Below, piece by piece: positions 8,727 to 17,651 of a DNA stretch of 64,000 bases. The notes under the pieces were generated by a model, which searched no databases, was not told the DNA's origin, and saw nothing but the letters and a program-made list of their open reading frames with translations. The stretch comes from Gemmatimonadota bacterium (GTDB lineage Bacteria; Latescibacterota; UBA2968; GCA-2709665): positions 294,232 through 358,231 of the forward strand of contig JAPPNU010000028.1 of assembly GCA_028873695.1 (NCBI GenBank), read 5' to 3'. The first letter of the stretch is position 1. Each line of letters opens with the position of its first letter. Both the position numbers and the translations under genes were made by a program.

Positions 8727-8804
8727 GGGGCATTAGCTCAGTCTGGATAGAGCGCTGGTCTCCGGAACCAGAGGTCACAGGTTCGAATCCTGTATGTCCC
8801 ACCA
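8727..8804 (+). tRNA. tRNA-Arg (anticodon CCG)
   Basis: Acceptor GGGGCAT pairs with ATGTCCC at 8794-8800, one G-T wobble. The anticodon stem CTGGT/ACCAG (8755-8771) holds loop CTCCGGA with anticodon CCG at 8762-8764, reading CGG. The T arm contains GTTCGAATC and CCA is encoded at 8802-8804. It starts only 19 bases after the microprotein stop, so it may be cut from the same transcript. Confidence 0.95.
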
Positions 8805-8814
8805 TGCCGTTTCA

Positions 8815-8852
8815 AGGCGAGCCGTCGAGGAATAGACGGCTCGCCTCTTTCT
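8815..8852 (+). terminator. Rho-independent terminator after tRNA-Arg
   Basis: Twelve-base perfect stem AGGCGAGCCGTC (8815-8826) and GACGGCTCGCCT (8835-8846) with an 8-base loop, followed by CTTTCTAT. It closes the HU-microprotein-tRNA unit. Confidence 0.8.
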
Positions 8853-8889
8853 ATACGGTCCGCATAGTCGGCGTTCGGACAATCGGGGA

Positions 8890-9041
8890 TTACACCGCGT
8901 TGAGAAAGTCGCTCAGCGGGCGAGGTCGAAGACAAGGCGTGCGACCGCGTCCCATCGAGCGATTCGGAAAGTGAGCGTAACGCGGTATTTCGACCGCAGA
9001 AGCCGGCCGCAGCCCGGATGGGCTTTTTCAACTGGCTGATT
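8890..9041 (+). repeat. MITE-like element family A, copy 2 (about 152 bp)
   Basis: Left end TTACACCGCGTTGAGAAAG, right end (opposite strand) AATCAGCCAGTTGAAAAAG. The core (GAGGTCGAAGACAAGGCGTG, AACGCGGTATTTCGACCG, AGCCCGGATGGGC) matches copies 1 and 3. The right end supplies a spurious start (MGFFNW) to the sigma-factor frame. Its target duplication is decayed. No coding capacity. Confidence 0.7.
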
Positions 9042-9224
9042 CGTTCCCGGAAATGCGATACCGGGGTTTGCGCCCGCGGCGCCGCGGGCGGTGGCCGGGA
9101 TCCCAAGAAAGTGGAACTTTCGTGCGTTCAGGTCGTTCCAATCGTACGTCGAGCCACATCCGTTCCGGAAACGCCGGCGGATCTGGACGGCGGCTTCACG
9201 GTCGCAAGGGGGTTGAAGCCATCC

Positions 9225-10094
9225 GTGAACTTCCAGGAACCGACAAAGAAGCGTCTGCCTCATGACGCCTCCGTGCAGCGATACCTGAAGGAACTGCGCC
9301 GGTATCCCCCGATGACGCGCAAAGAGGAGACGGAAACGCTCGCCCGGGCCCGGAAGGGCGATCACAAGGCGATCGAACGGCTCGTCACCTCCAATTTGCG
9401 TTTTGTCGTGAGCGTTGCCCTCGAATACCAGGGCCGTGGCGTACCGCTCTCGGATCTGATCGCCGAAGGCAACATGGGGCTGATGGAAGCCCTGAACCGG
9501 TTTGACGAGACCCGGGGATACAAGTTCATCAGCTATGCCGTCTGGTGGATACGGCAGGCGATACTGAATGCGCTGAAACGAACGTCGGCGGTGTCCATGC
9601 CTGCAAATCGGCAGGAGGACATGGATCGCATGGCCAGGAGGTGGGGCCAGATGACCCAGGAGTTGGGACGGGTGCCCACGGTCGATGAGGTGGCCAGTGA
9701 TATGAAGATCAGTCGAAAGCGTGCTGAACGCGCGCTTCGATGCGCCCGATCGGACCTCTCTCTGGAATCCCCGATCGACGCCGAAGGAGAAAAGACGTTG
9801 CTGCAGGTGCTTGACTGTGACGAAGCCCACCCTGATCTGGAGGTCCTGGAAAGAGACCGTACCGAACTGATCAATGCCTCCCTCACGGGAAGTCTCGATA
9901 CAAGGGAGGCAAACGTCATCCGCTCCTATTTCGGCCTGGAGGGCGGAGATCGGAGGACGCTCGGAGAAATCGGCAGTGAACTGGGTGTCACGCGGGAACG
10001 CGTGAGGCAGATCCGGAATCGCGCCCTGTGCAAACTGCGGCGATACTTCAAGCAGCGGGTACGCGCCGAAGAGTCCTGGCAGGACCAGGTCTGA
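9225..10094 (+). CDS. RNA polymerase sigma factor, RpoD/RpoS-like (group 1/2)
   Basis: About 289 residues from GTG 9225. Region 1.2 is SVQRYLKELRRYPPMTRKEE, region 2 contains NLRFVVSVALEYQGRG, LIAEGNMGLMEALNRFD and KFISYAVWWIRQAI (regions 2.1-2.4 and -10 recognition), region 3 VDEVASDMKIS, and region 4 GEIGSELGVTRERVRQIRNRAL (helix-turn-helix for -35). It lacks the long region 1.1 and NCR of E. coli RpoD, as in Bacteroidetes primary sigma factors or RpoS/RpoH-like group 2 factors. The frame is open back to 9018, but that leader is partly MITE sequence; the start is uncertain among several GTG/TTG codons. Confidence 0.9.
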   Translation: MNFQEPTKKRLPHDASVQRYLKELRRYPPMTRKEETETLARARKGDHKAIERLVTSNLRFVVSVALEYQGRGVPLSDLIAEGNMGLMEALNRFDETRGYKFISYAVWWIRQAILNALKRTSAVSMPANRQEDMDRMARRWGQMTQELGRVPTVDEVASDMKISRKRAERALRCARSDLSLESPIDAEGEKTLLQVLDCDEAHPDLEVLERDRTELINASLTGSLDTREANVIRSYFGLEGGDRRTLGEIGSELGVTRERVRQIRNRALCKLRRYFKQRVRAEESWQDQV

Positions 10095-10119
10095 TCCGGA
10101 TCGGCAGCGACGCCGGAAC

Positions 10120-10155
10120 GTGCGGGCAGGGGCTCTCCCTGACCCGCACTTTTTG
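10120..10155 (+). terminator. Rho-independent terminator after the sigma-factor gene
   Basis: GTGCGGGCAGGG and CCCTGACCCGCAC form a 12-13 bp GC-rich stem (one bulged A) with a short loop, followed by TTTTTG. It begins 26 bases after the stop codon. Confidence 0.8.
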
Positions 10156-10379
10156 TTGCGTTTGCCTCAGCCTCCGAGTCGCGTGTTTTCAGCCTCGGAT
10201 CCGGAGACGCGGTAAAAGTATAAAGTCGTTGATCCAACGGCATCTGATGGTTAAATTGAGGATGTAATTCGCAGCTCGCGCCACGCCGGAAACGAACGTA
10301 CAATGTCGTTGCGGCGCCTGACCGGTGGGTCGGCGTGTACGGTTGCAGAAGGTGGCCAATCCATTTCAGGAATCGTCCC

Positions 10380-11153
10380 GTGAGACGCCTGCTGGAATTC
10401 GTGGGCATGAAGACCGCCCGGTTTCTTTTGCTTACCTATTCGATGTACGGGTATTTCCGGCGGTTTCTTGGCGAACTGCCGAACATCTATTTCTACAGGC
10501 GTCAGATCATCGAACAGTGTTACTCGGTTGGCGTGAATTCGCTGTCCCTTGTTATCCTTGTTTCGGCGTTCAGCGGAATGGCCGTATCCACAATGATGGC
10601 CTACCAGATGGAGGACTACGTACCTGATTACATGGTCGGCAGCATTGTTGTCCGCTCGGTGCTGCTCGAACTGGCGCCGATCCTCATGGGGCTGGTACTG
10701 GCGGGCCAGGTGGGTGCGGGCATCGCGTCCGAAGTAGGCACAATGAAGGTCTCCGAGCAGGTGGATGCGCTGGTTTCACTGGCGGTGGACCCGGTAGGCT
10801 ATCTCCTGATGCCGCGGGTTCTCGCGGGTATCGTGATGATCCCCGTGCTTGTCGTATTCTCTGCCTGCACGTCGATCTCCGCGGGTTACATGATGTCCAT
10901 CCATCTGATGGATATCACAGTTGCCGATTTCGTGAAGGGCATGAAGCTCGACTGGAGTTCGTACGATCTTGTGGTATGCCTGATCAAGTCCGTGGTATAC
11001 GGCGGCATGATCACGTTTTACGGTTCTTACGCCGGACTGACGGCAACGGGCGGGGCGCAGGGCGTGGGCCGCGCTGCGACGGCGGCAGTGGTGATCTCGG
11101 CGGCTTCGATTCTGATCCTGGACTACTTCCTGACCAAGACATTGCTCTATTGA
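10380..11153 (+). CDS. mlaE: MlaE/YrbE-family permease of a phospholipid ABC transporter
   Basis: 257 residues from GTG 10380, which has AGGAA seven bases upstream; the longer frame from ATG 10335 lacks family similarity. The protein has the MlaE topology of five to six helices, with the conserved ELAPILMGLVLAGQVGAGIASEVGTMKVSEQVDAL coupling region and VDPVGYLLMPRVLAG. It forms the inner-membrane channel of an MCE-type lipid transporter with the ATPase and MCE protein encoded directly downstream. Confidence 0.92.
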   Translation: MRRLLEFVGMKTARFLLLTYSMYGYFRRFLGELPNIYFYRRQIIEQCYSVGVNSLSLVILVSAFSGMAVSTMMAYQMEDYVPDYMVGSIVVRSVLLELAPILMGLVLAGQVGAGIASEVGTMKVSEQVDALVSLAVDPVGYLLMPRVLAGIVMIPVLVVFSACTSISAGYMMSIHLMDITVADFVKGMKLDWSSYDLVVCLIKSVVYGGMITFYGSYAGLTATGGAQGVGRAATAAVVISAASILILDYFLTKTLLY

Positions 11154-11222
11154 CGTCGGGTTTGGCCATTGTGTATGAATCGTGCCACGCCACGACGCTG
11201 TTTCGGTGAATGAGACAGAACA

Positions 11223-11966
11223 ATGGCAGAGAATGGCATTGCCGTCAAATTCGAATCGGTGCACAAACGATTCGATGAATTGCAGGTCCTGACGGGTATG
11301 GATCTGGAAGTCCGCTGGGGAGAGGTGACAACCATACTGGGCCCCAGCGGATGCGGCAAGAGTGTAACTCTGAAACACATAATCGGCATCGAACAGGCCG
11401 ACCGCGGACGGGTTACCGTGGACGGTCACGACATGAGTTCCATCAGTAACAGAGATTTGAAGGCGTTGCGCAAGAGGATCGGCGTCCTGTTTCAGTCCGC
11501 AGCGCTTTTTGATTCAATGAATGTAAGGGAAAACGTGGCGTTCGGGCTTCGGATGCATACTCGAATGTCCGAAAAGGAGATCGAAGAACGGGTCGGCGTC
11601 TGCCTCGACGCGGTTCGGCTTTCGGGAGCGGAGCTGACGATGCCCGTGGAACTGTCCGGCGGCATGCGGAAACGCGCCGCACTGGCCAGGGCAATTGCAA
11701 TGTCCCCTGATTTCATCCTATATGACGAGCCGACAACCGGCCTGGATCCGGGTACAGCCGCAGTCGTAGGCGATTACATATTGAAACTTCAGAGTGAGCT
11801 GGACGTAACCTCGGTTGTGGTTACCCACGATCTCCCGCTTGCCCGCAGGATTTCAGACAGGCTTGCGCTGCTTTACAACGGAAAAACCGCCATTCAGGGG
11901 ACACCGGAGGAGATTGAGAGGAGCGGAAACGATGTTTACGACCTGTTCGTTCAGGGCAAAATCTGA
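11223..11966 (+). CDS. mlaF: MlaF-family ATPase of the phospholipid ABC transporter
   Basis: 247 residues with Walker A GPSGCGKS (near residue 39), Q-loop VLFQSAALF, signature LSGGMRKRAA, and Walker B FILYDEPTTGLDP. The C-terminal GTPEEIERSGNDVYDLFVQGKI tail is typical of MlaF. It sits 69 bases after mlaE and 12 before mlaD, completing an MlaFED core. No MlaB STAS-domain gene or MlaC was seen next to it. Confidence 0.93.
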   Translation: MAENGIAVKFESVHKRFDELQVLTGMDLEVRWGEVTTILGPSGCGKSVTLKHIIGIEQADRGRVTVDGHDMSSISNRDLKALRKRIGVLFQSAALFDSMNVRENVAFGLRMHTRMSEKEIEERVGVCLDAVRLSGAELTMPVELSGGMRKRAALARAIAMSPDFILYDEPTTGLDPGTAAVVGDYILKLQSELDVTSVVVTHDLPLARRISDRLALLYNGKTAIQGTPEEIERSGNDVYDLFVQGKI

Positions 11967-11978
11967 AGCAGGTGACAA

Positions 11979-12884
11979 ATGATCAGTCGGGAAAAACAGT
12001 TGTTTCTGGGGGCGGTCATATTCCTGGCGATCGCAATAGCCGTACTGGGTGCGACGTGGCTGTCGGAGAACTATGCGGGCGCGGCGGGTGGTTATCAGTT
12101 GCACGTCTTTTTCGAAAGCGTACCCGGGTTGCAACCTGGCGATCCGGTATTCATCCGAGGGGTATGGGCCGGCAAGGTCCTCGAAATCGAACTTGCGCAC
12201 GGATTGCCGCTTGTGAGTATCGGATTTGCTGAATTTCGGAACCTGCCCCGGGATTCGAAAGTACTTTTGCAGGCCGAGGGGTTGCTGGGCGGCAAGATGA
12301 TCGACGTGCAGGTGGGAACGGAATCCGACCGGGTGTATGCGGACCACGATACGCTGCGCGGGTCGTCGGAAGGCGGAATCGAAGAAATGGCGGAACATGC
12401 CGGTGTGCTGGTTCAGCGTCTGGAAGCGGTTCTTGCCGACAGGAATCTGGACCACGTCGAAGCCCTGCTCGCGAATGTGGACAGTACCGCCGCGCTCTTG
12501 AAACAGGCAGTGGTCCAGAACCGCGAGACGCTTAAGGCTCTGCTGGACACCGCCGCCCTGGCCGCCCGCGACGCGCGTGACATGCTTGGCGAGAATCGGC
12601 CCGGGGTGCGTCGGGTCGTCGGGAACATGCGGCGTACGACCGAGAGGCTGGACGGGATGGCGAGAAAGGTCGAAACCGCACTGGAGACCTTTGAGAAATC
12701 ACTGGCCGACCTGAATGAGGTTAGCGGGAAACTGCGCCGCGGCGAAGGTACTCTGGGCCGTCTCGTCCACGACGAAACGCTGTATCTGGATATGCGGCGT
12801 ACGCTCGCCTCTGTTGACAGTCTCATCGAAGACATCAAGGAAGACCCTAAACGCTATCTCAATGTCGATGTAAGCCTGTTCTGA
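11979..12884 (+). CDS. mlaD: MlaD/MCE-domain substrate-binding protein
   Basis: 301 residues: an N-terminal membrane anchor (about 8-28, FLGAVIFLAIAIAVLGATW), an MCE domain (about 38-115, FESVPGLQPGDPVFIRGVWAGKV) and a long alpha-helical C-terminal part with repeated hydrophobic register (about 130-290). The helical tail is longer than in E. coli MlaD and resembles those MCE proteins in which helices build a periplasmic tunnel. ATG 11979 has AGGTG upstream. It should bridge inner and outer membranes for lipid movement. Confidence 0.9.
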   Translation: MISREKQLFLGAVIFLAIAIAVLGATWLSENYAGAAGGYQLHVFFESVPGLQPGDPVFIRGVWAGKVLEIELAHGLPLVSIGFAEFRNLPRDSKVLLQAEGLLGGKMIDVQVGTESDRVYADHDTLRGSSEGGIEEMAEHAGVLVQRLEAVLADRNLDHVEALLANVDSTAALLKQAVVQNRETLKALLDTAALAARDARDMLGENRPGVRRVVGNMRRTTERLDGMARKVETALETFEKSLADLNEVSGKLRRGEGTLGRLVHDETLYLDMRRTLASVDSLIEDIKEDPKRYLNVDVSLF

Positions 12885-12897
12885 GCGGAGGTAATGG

Positions 12898-14052
12898 GTG
12901 CGGGAGGTGTTTGTACGAAACGTATTCCGGGCGCTTGCATGCCTGTTTGCGGGGTTGACCCTGGCGCACGCCGGCGACTTGGAGTGGTTCCGATGGGCCG
13001 GGAGTAAGGACGTGTCCTTCGGCGGCGCACTGGGTGAAATGCGCACCGTCAGGACCATTCCCGCGGCAGCCGACTCGGTAAAACGTCTGGTATACGGAGA
13101 CCGGCAGGGCCTCTTGCACGTACTCGAGTTCAGCGAGGGGCGTTCCCGGGAGGTGTGGGTCAGCCAATCCCTGAAATCGTCCGTGGCTGAAGTTTTCGTG
13201 ACGGATGTCAATGCGGACAAAATCCTTGAGATCGTCGCGTATTCGCATTGGGGCGACATCGTGGTTTACAATGCGGATACGTACAGGTTGATCTGGCGCA
13301 GCAAGGACGACGAGTATGCGACGATCTCGACGATGGCGATAGAGAATCTGGATGGCGACCCACAACTGGAACTGATCTTCCTTGGCGAAGCGCAGGACCC
13401 GTCCGGTGAACGGGACTCCCGGCTGTTTGTCCACGATGGCAGGCATTTCGCGGAGGAGAGGCGGGGCGAACAGACGCTGATCGGGGAAAGCATCGTCGTC
13501 GCGAACCTGGACGAAGACGCGGCGCTTGAAATCGCCATCAATACCGGCGTGGTCATCGATGCAAGGTCCCTCGATTTCGAATGGCACTTCGGTGGATGCG
13601 ACCGTATGGGATACATGGACGTGAATTACGACGGCACGCCGGATCTGATAGGAGAATACGGCAGTTTACGGCCCGAACGGCACATCAAGGTGATTTCAAT
13701 CACCTCGGATTTTCGAGGAAACCACGGAGCGGAGGTATCGGGAAGGATTGCGGACTGCGCCTCCTGCCACAAACTCAGGGCGTTCTGCCAGGACTGCCAC
13801 GAGAGAGAGGGCGTAAAAAGCACCGTCGGCCATCAGAACCCGGGCGGACGCATCGACGAGGAAGCCTATCATCTGCGGGAGGCGCCCTACTTTGCGCCAT
13901 ACGGCAACGTGAACGAATGCACGAGTTGCCATAAACCCGAACTCAGGGAGGTGTGTCTGGCGTGTCACCAGCGTACCGTTCCCGACGGTGAAGAAGCCAT
14001 TCGGGCGAACACCGAGATTTATTCGATTCTGACCGAACTCAAGGACCGATAG
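12898..14052 (+). CDS. secreted FG-GAP/VCBS-like beta-propeller fused to a four-CxxCH cytochrome c segment
   Basis: 384 residues from GTG 12898 (GGAGG 8 bases upstream). A signal peptide ends near ALACLFAGLTLAHA. Residues about 25-280 contain repeated acidic loops (DVNADKILEIVAY, NLDGDPQLELIFL, NLDEDAALEIAIN, DVNYDGTPDLIGE) of the FG-GAP/VCBS calcium-binding propeller type. The C-terminus has paired heme c motifs CASCH (287-291), CQDCH (297-301), CTSCH (341-345) and CLACH (353-357). It is thus probably a periplasmic electron-transfer protein. It lies 13 bases after mlaD and 2 bases before a heme-less paralogue. Function unknown; binding of Zn by the motifs cannot be excluded. Confidence 0.72.
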   Translation: MREVFVRNVFRALACLFAGLTLAHAGDLEWFRWAGSKDVSFGGALGEMRTVRTIPAAADSVKRLVYGDRQGLLHVLEFSEGRSREVWVSQSLKSSVAEVFVTDVNADKILEIVAYSHWGDIVVYNADTYRLIWRSKDDEYATISTMAIENLDGDPQLELIFLGEAQDPSGERDSRLFVHDGRHFAEERRGEQTLIGESIVVANLDEDAALEIAINTGVVIDARSLDFEWHFGGCDRMGYMDVNYDGTPDLIGEYGSLRPERHIKVISITSDFRGNHGAEVSGRIADCASCHKLRAFCQDCHEREGVKSTVGHQNPGGRIDEEAYHLREAPYFAPYGNVNECTSCHKPELREVCLACHQRTVPDGEEAIRANTEIYSILTELKDR

Positions 14053-14054
14053 GC

Positions 14055-14906
14055 ATGAAATACAACGTCTGGATTGCCGTGCTGTTCTGGATTGCGGCAC
14101 AGATGCAGGTCCAGGCCGGAAACGCGGACTGGTACCAATTTCGCGACAACCGGCACATCCGATGGGGTGGAAGTATCGATGAACTGCCTCAGATTCGTAT
14201 CCTCCCGCCGGGCGACGACGAAAGCCCGCGGGTTGTCTACGGAGACGCGCAGGGAAGCCTGCACGTTGTCAGATACGTCGATGGGCGCGGATACGAGGAG
14301 TGGAAGAGCGAACCCCTGGGTTCCGCCGTCCTGGGGGTCTTCGTGGATGACGTCGATGCGGACGGGGGATTCGAAATTGTCGCCTACACGTTTACGCGTA
14401 TTGTGCTATACAGTGCGGAAGACTACAGTTTCATCTGGCAGATCCGGGAGGACATCACCCACATGGCAATCGCAAACGTGGACGATGATCCTCAACTGGA
14501 ACTCGTCTATCTGGTCAAGAGTCTGGGACATAGCGAGATGCACATCCACGTGTATGATTGTCTGGAGTTGTTCGAGCAGGGCATCAGCGACGTGATACCG
14601 AAAGAATCGATTCACGCCCAGAGTATGGTGATCGCGGATTTCGACGATGACTACGGCCTGGAGGTCGTGTTGAATACGGGTGTGGTCGTCGACCTGGAAA
14701 CGCTGATCGTGGAGTGGTATTTTGCCGACGGATTCGGAGACCGTCTGGGATTTCTGGATATCGACGGTGACGGTGTCCTTGAGTTGATCGGAGAGGTGGG
14801 CGGGCTTCGTCACAGCCGATACCTGCGCATATTCAATGTAGACATCCGGTCGGAGACGTTTCTGGTCCTTCCGGATGACAAAGTGCGGTCACGAGCGGAT
14901 CAGTGA
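14055..14906 (+). CDS. secreted FG-GAP/VCBS-like protein, heme-less paralogue of the upstream gene
   Basis: 283 residues with signal peptide VLFWIAAQMQVQAG. It aligns with the first 280 residues of the preceding protein: W.GG(S/A)(I/L).E(L/M), VVYGD(A/R)QG, DDVDADGGFEIVAY, NVDDDPQLELVYL, DFDDDYGLEVVLNTGVVVD, DIDGDGVLELIGE. It stops where the upstream protein begins its CxxCH part, so the pair arose by tandem duplication with gain or loss of the heme segment. The start follows the previous stop by two bases, suggesting coupled translation. Confidence 0.7.
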   Translation: MKYNVWIAVLFWIAAQMQVQAGNADWYQFRDNRHIRWGGSIDELPQIRILPPGDDESPRVVYGDAQGSLHVVRYVDGRGYEEWKSEPLGSAVLGVFVDDVDADGGFEIVAYTFTRIVLYSAEDYSFIWQIREDITHMAIANVDDDPQLELVYLVKSLGHSEMHIHVYDCLELFEQGISDVIPKESIHAQSMVIADFDDDYGLEVVLNTGVVVDLETLIVEWYFADGFGDRLGFLDIDGDGVLELIGEVGGLRHSRYLRIFNVDIRSETFLVLPDDKVRSRADQ

Positions 14907-14924
14907 TTGACAACGGATTTTCGC

Positions 14925-16205
14925 ATGGATACCGATTTACACACAAAACAGCCGCGTAGCGGGAATGATCCGGATCGGAGTGCGGACCGCCGGTCGTCCG
15001 GTCCGGACTCCGGCAGGTGGTCCGGTGACAGCCTGTTTTTTCGTATGGCGATTCTGCTGTTTCTTGTGGGCTTCCTCTATGTACTCCATCAGGACCTCTC
15101 CCCGTTCCTGATTGGCCTCACGCTGCTGGCCATTCTGGTCATGGTCCAGAAGGGGATAAGGTTCGAAACCGGCGTGGCGGTCGTGGTGGTTCTGCTGTTT
15201 GGCGCCTGGCTGATGGGAGATATGGCCGGGTTGCTCTGGCCGTTCGTGACCTCGTTCGTGTTGGCTTATTTGCTTTCGCCGCTTGTGGGCCTCATGGAAC
15301 GCTGGATGTCACGCACGATCGCCATCGCCCTGATCGTGGTCGTCATACTGGGGGCATTGTCAGGGATCGGCATCGTGGTCATACCTCTGGTGACGCAGGA
15401 AATCCTCGATTTCGGCCGGCGTGTCCCCGTCTATGCTGCCTCGCTCAAGCAGCTCTACGATCAGATATTCAATGGGTTACAGTCGATCGGCGTAAACCTG
15501 CCCAGGGGCCAGATTCAACAGGTACTTCTGGATCGATTGCCGAAGCTGGGCGAACTCTTCGCCGAACAGACGACCGCTGCCCTCAGGGGTTTGAGTTCCG
15601 GGCTTGCAACGCTCGTGAATTTCCTGATGATTCCGTTCGTTACCTTTTATATGATCAAGGACTACGACCGCATTGTCAGGACCGTTGCACGAATCCTTCC
15701 GCGGCGGCACGCAGCGTCTATCGGGGAATTCCTGGCGAGGGTGGACGAGATTCTGGGGCAATATCTTCGCGGACAGATGCTGGTCTGCAGTTTCGTTGCC
15801 GTGCTCACCGCCACCGGCCTGATGCTGTTCGGGATCCGGTACGCCGTTCTGCTGGGACTTATGGCCGGGCTCTTCAACCTGATTCCATACATTGGAATAG
15901 CGGTCGCATTGAGCGTCGCGTGCCTTGTCGCATTATTGGATGCGGAACCTGCCGGCAGCATGCTGAAGGTCATTGGCGTATTCGTTGTCGTCCAGAGTAT
16001 CGAGGGCAACTTTCTGTCTCCGCGCGTCGTGGGTCAGCGCGTCGGTCTGCATCCGGTCTGGGTCATGTTCGCGCTGGTCGTCGGCGCCCATTTCTGGGGT
16101 TTCATCGGAATGCTAGTCGCGATCCCTGTCGCGGCCGTCGTCAATATCCTGTGCAAGGTCAGCGCCGAACGTTACTTTAACTCTCCGTACTACAAGACCG
16201 AATAA
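14925..16205 (+). CDS. AI-2E family transporter (PerM/YdiK-like membrane protein)
   Basis: About 426 residues from ATG 14925 (the frame opens with TTG at 14907 directly after the previous stop). Eight membrane segments are recognisable, with the family hallmark PFVTFYMIKDYDRI in the middle and GIRYAVLLGLMAGLFNLIPYIG and the C-terminal IEGNFLSPRVVGQRVGLHPVWVMFALVVG. Members export or exchange small solutes; only some act on autoinducer-2. The hydrophilic N-terminal 30 residues are low complexity. It is the last gene before tRNA-Pro. Confidence 0.88.
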   Translation: MDTDLHTKQPRSGNDPDRSADRRSSGPDSGRWSGDSLFFRMAILLFLVGFLYVLHQDLSPFLIGLTLLAILVMVQKGIRFETGVAVVVVLLFGAWLMGDMAGLLWPFVTSFVLAYLLSPLVGLMERWMSRTIAIALIVVVILGALSGIGIVVIPLVTQEILDFGRRVPVYAASLKQLYDQIFNGLQSIGVNLPRGQIQQVLLDRLPKLGELFAEQTTAALRGLSSGLATLVNFLMIPFVTFYMIKDYDRIVRTVARILPRRHAASIGEFLARVDEILGQYLRGQMLVCSFVAVLTATGLMLFGIRYAVLLGLMAGLFNLIPYIGIAVALSVACLVALLDAEPAGSMLKVIGVFVVVQSIEGNFLSPRVVGQRVGLHPVWVMFALVVGAHFWGFIGMLVAIPVAAVVNILCKVSAERYFNSPYYKTE

Positions 16206-16299
16206 AACGCGCTGGAACGGTGTCTCGTCGCGGGGACGTCGGGTCCCTGCAATCGGGTAACCGGGGTCCGGACACCCTTCTTCACGCTGAACATTTCCC

Positions 16300-16328
16300 T
16301 TGACGGGGACGCCGATTCCCATTAGTTT
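16300..16328 (+). promoter_or_regulatory. probable promoter of tRNA-Pro(GGG)
   Basis: TTGACG (16300-16305), 17-base spacer, TAGTTT (16323-16328), with the tRNA 27 bases further on. Confidence 0.5.
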
Positions 16329-16354
16329 TCTCCGGGCGCGGGACGAAACCGGAT

Positions 16355-16431
16355 CGGAGCGTGGCGCAGCCCGGTAGCGCACTATCTTGGGGTGATAGGG
16401 GTCGCTGGTTCAAATCCAGTCGCTCCGACCA
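16355..16431 (+). tRNA. tRNA-Pro (anticodon GGG)
   Basis: Acceptor CGGAGCG pairs with CGCTCCG (16421-16427). Anticodon stem CTATC/GATAG encloses TTGGGGT with anticodon GGG. The T arm has GGTTCAAATCC and CCA is encoded at 16429-16431. Confidence 0.95.
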
Positions 16432-16591
16432 TACAGACAGGGACTTGCGACGTGGATCGTGAGTCCCTGTTTTTCGGATGGCGTCGAGAGTGACGGCGCG
16501 CCGGAGATTGTCCGTGCCAATCGTATCTTCGCCCTGGAATCGGGCGCATATCCGGAATTCGCCGCGGTAACTTCCTGGAGGTCGGGAAAGC

Positions 16592-17530
16592 GTGGGAGGA
16601 TCGGGACCAGCATTTGCGCGGAAGGGTTGGAAGGCCTATGCGGGCCTTGGCGTACGCGGGTTATGTATGGGCGCGGCGGACCTGGTTCCCGGCGTATCCG
16701 GCGGCACGATCGCGTTCGTTGCGGGAATCTACGAGGAGTTGATTCATTCCATTCGAGCCTTCGATCGCCGCTTCGCCGGACTGCTGCTCGCCCTCAGATT
16801 CCGCGAAGCGCTGAACACGGTCCCGTGGCGGTTTCTGGGAACCGTTCTTGCAGGCATCCTTCTGGCTGTGGTGACCCTGGCACGCGGTATACAGTGGATG
16901 CTCCAGCATCAACCGGAATTGATCTGGGCGTTTTTCTTCGGACTGGTTGCGGCGTCCGTCTTCGTCGTGCGGAAGCGGGTGATCGCCTGGCGCGGATCGA
17001 CCTGGATCGCAGCAGTCGCCGCCGGATTGCTGTTTTATGTTGTCGTCGGCCTCGTGCCGGTGAAGACGCCGGAATCGCCCTGGTTCGTGTTCGTCTGCGG
17101 CGTTGTTGCCATATCGGCGATGATTCTGCCGGGCATCTCCGGTTCGTTTATACTGGTGCTGCTGGGCAAATACGAGTATCTCCTTGCGGCATTGAACAAC
17201 CGGGACCTATTCACCATTCTTGTTTTCGCGTCGGGCGCCGCCGTCGGGATCCTCAGTGTTGCGCGTGGCCTGGCCTGGATTTTCAAGCGGCACCACGATG
17301 TTACCGTTGCGGCGTTGACCGGTTTGATGGCCGGTTCCTTGCGGAAGGTCTGGCCCTGGAAAACGGAGGTGCCGTCGCCTCCCGAAACGTGCGGCGCCGA
17401 CGTGCCTCTGATGCAGATTAACGTCCTTCCCCGGGCAGTTGACGGGGACCTGGCCGCCGCCGCCGGACTGGCGTTGGCGGGTTTCGCGATTGTGGTTGTG
17501 CTCGAGGGGCTCTCGCAGAGCCGGCGTTGA
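16592..17530 (+). CDS. DUF368 membrane protein, PopT-type polyprenyl-phosphate transporter
   Basis: 312 residues with the two pseudo-repeat motifs of DUF368: ADLVPGVSGGTIAFVAGIYEELI near the start and MILPGISGSFILVLLGKYEYLL in the second half. About eight to nine membrane segments are present. Members have been shown to recycle undecaprenyl phosphate across the inner membrane for cell-wall synthesis. The GTG at 16592 gives the first conserved helix a short positive leader; GGAGG lies near 16577. Flanked by two tRNA-Pro genes. Confidence 0.87.
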   Translation: MGGSGPAFARKGWKAYAGLGVRGLCMGAADLVPGVSGGTIAFVAGIYEELIHSIRAFDRRFAGLLLALRFREALNTVPWRFLGTVLAGILLAVVTLARGIQWMLQHQPELIWAFFFGLVAASVFVVRKRVIAWRGSTWIAAVAAGLLFYVVVGLVPVKTPESPWFVFVCGVVAISAMILPGISGSFILVLLGKYEYLLAALNNRDLFTILVFASGAAVGILSVARGLAWIFKRHHDVTVAALTGLMAGSLRKVWPWKTEVPSPPETCGADVPLMQINVLPRAVDGDLAAAAGLALAGFAIVVVLEGLSQSRR

Positions 17531-17611
17531 GTCTCAGGCGCAGCCCCTGCATCCTGCCGGGTCGGCGGTTTCGGGCCAAACGCGCCACGTTCGCCGATTC
17601 CGAGAATTATC

Positions 17612-17639
17612 TTGCCACCTTAACGGTTTCTTGTATTTT
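17612..17639 (+). promoter_or_regulatory. probable promoter of tRNA-Pro(CGG)
   Basis: TTGCCA (17612-17617), 16-base spacer and TATTTT (17634-17639), 12 bases before the tRNA 5' end. Confidence 0.5.
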
Positions 17640-17651
17640 AAGAGTCGACTT

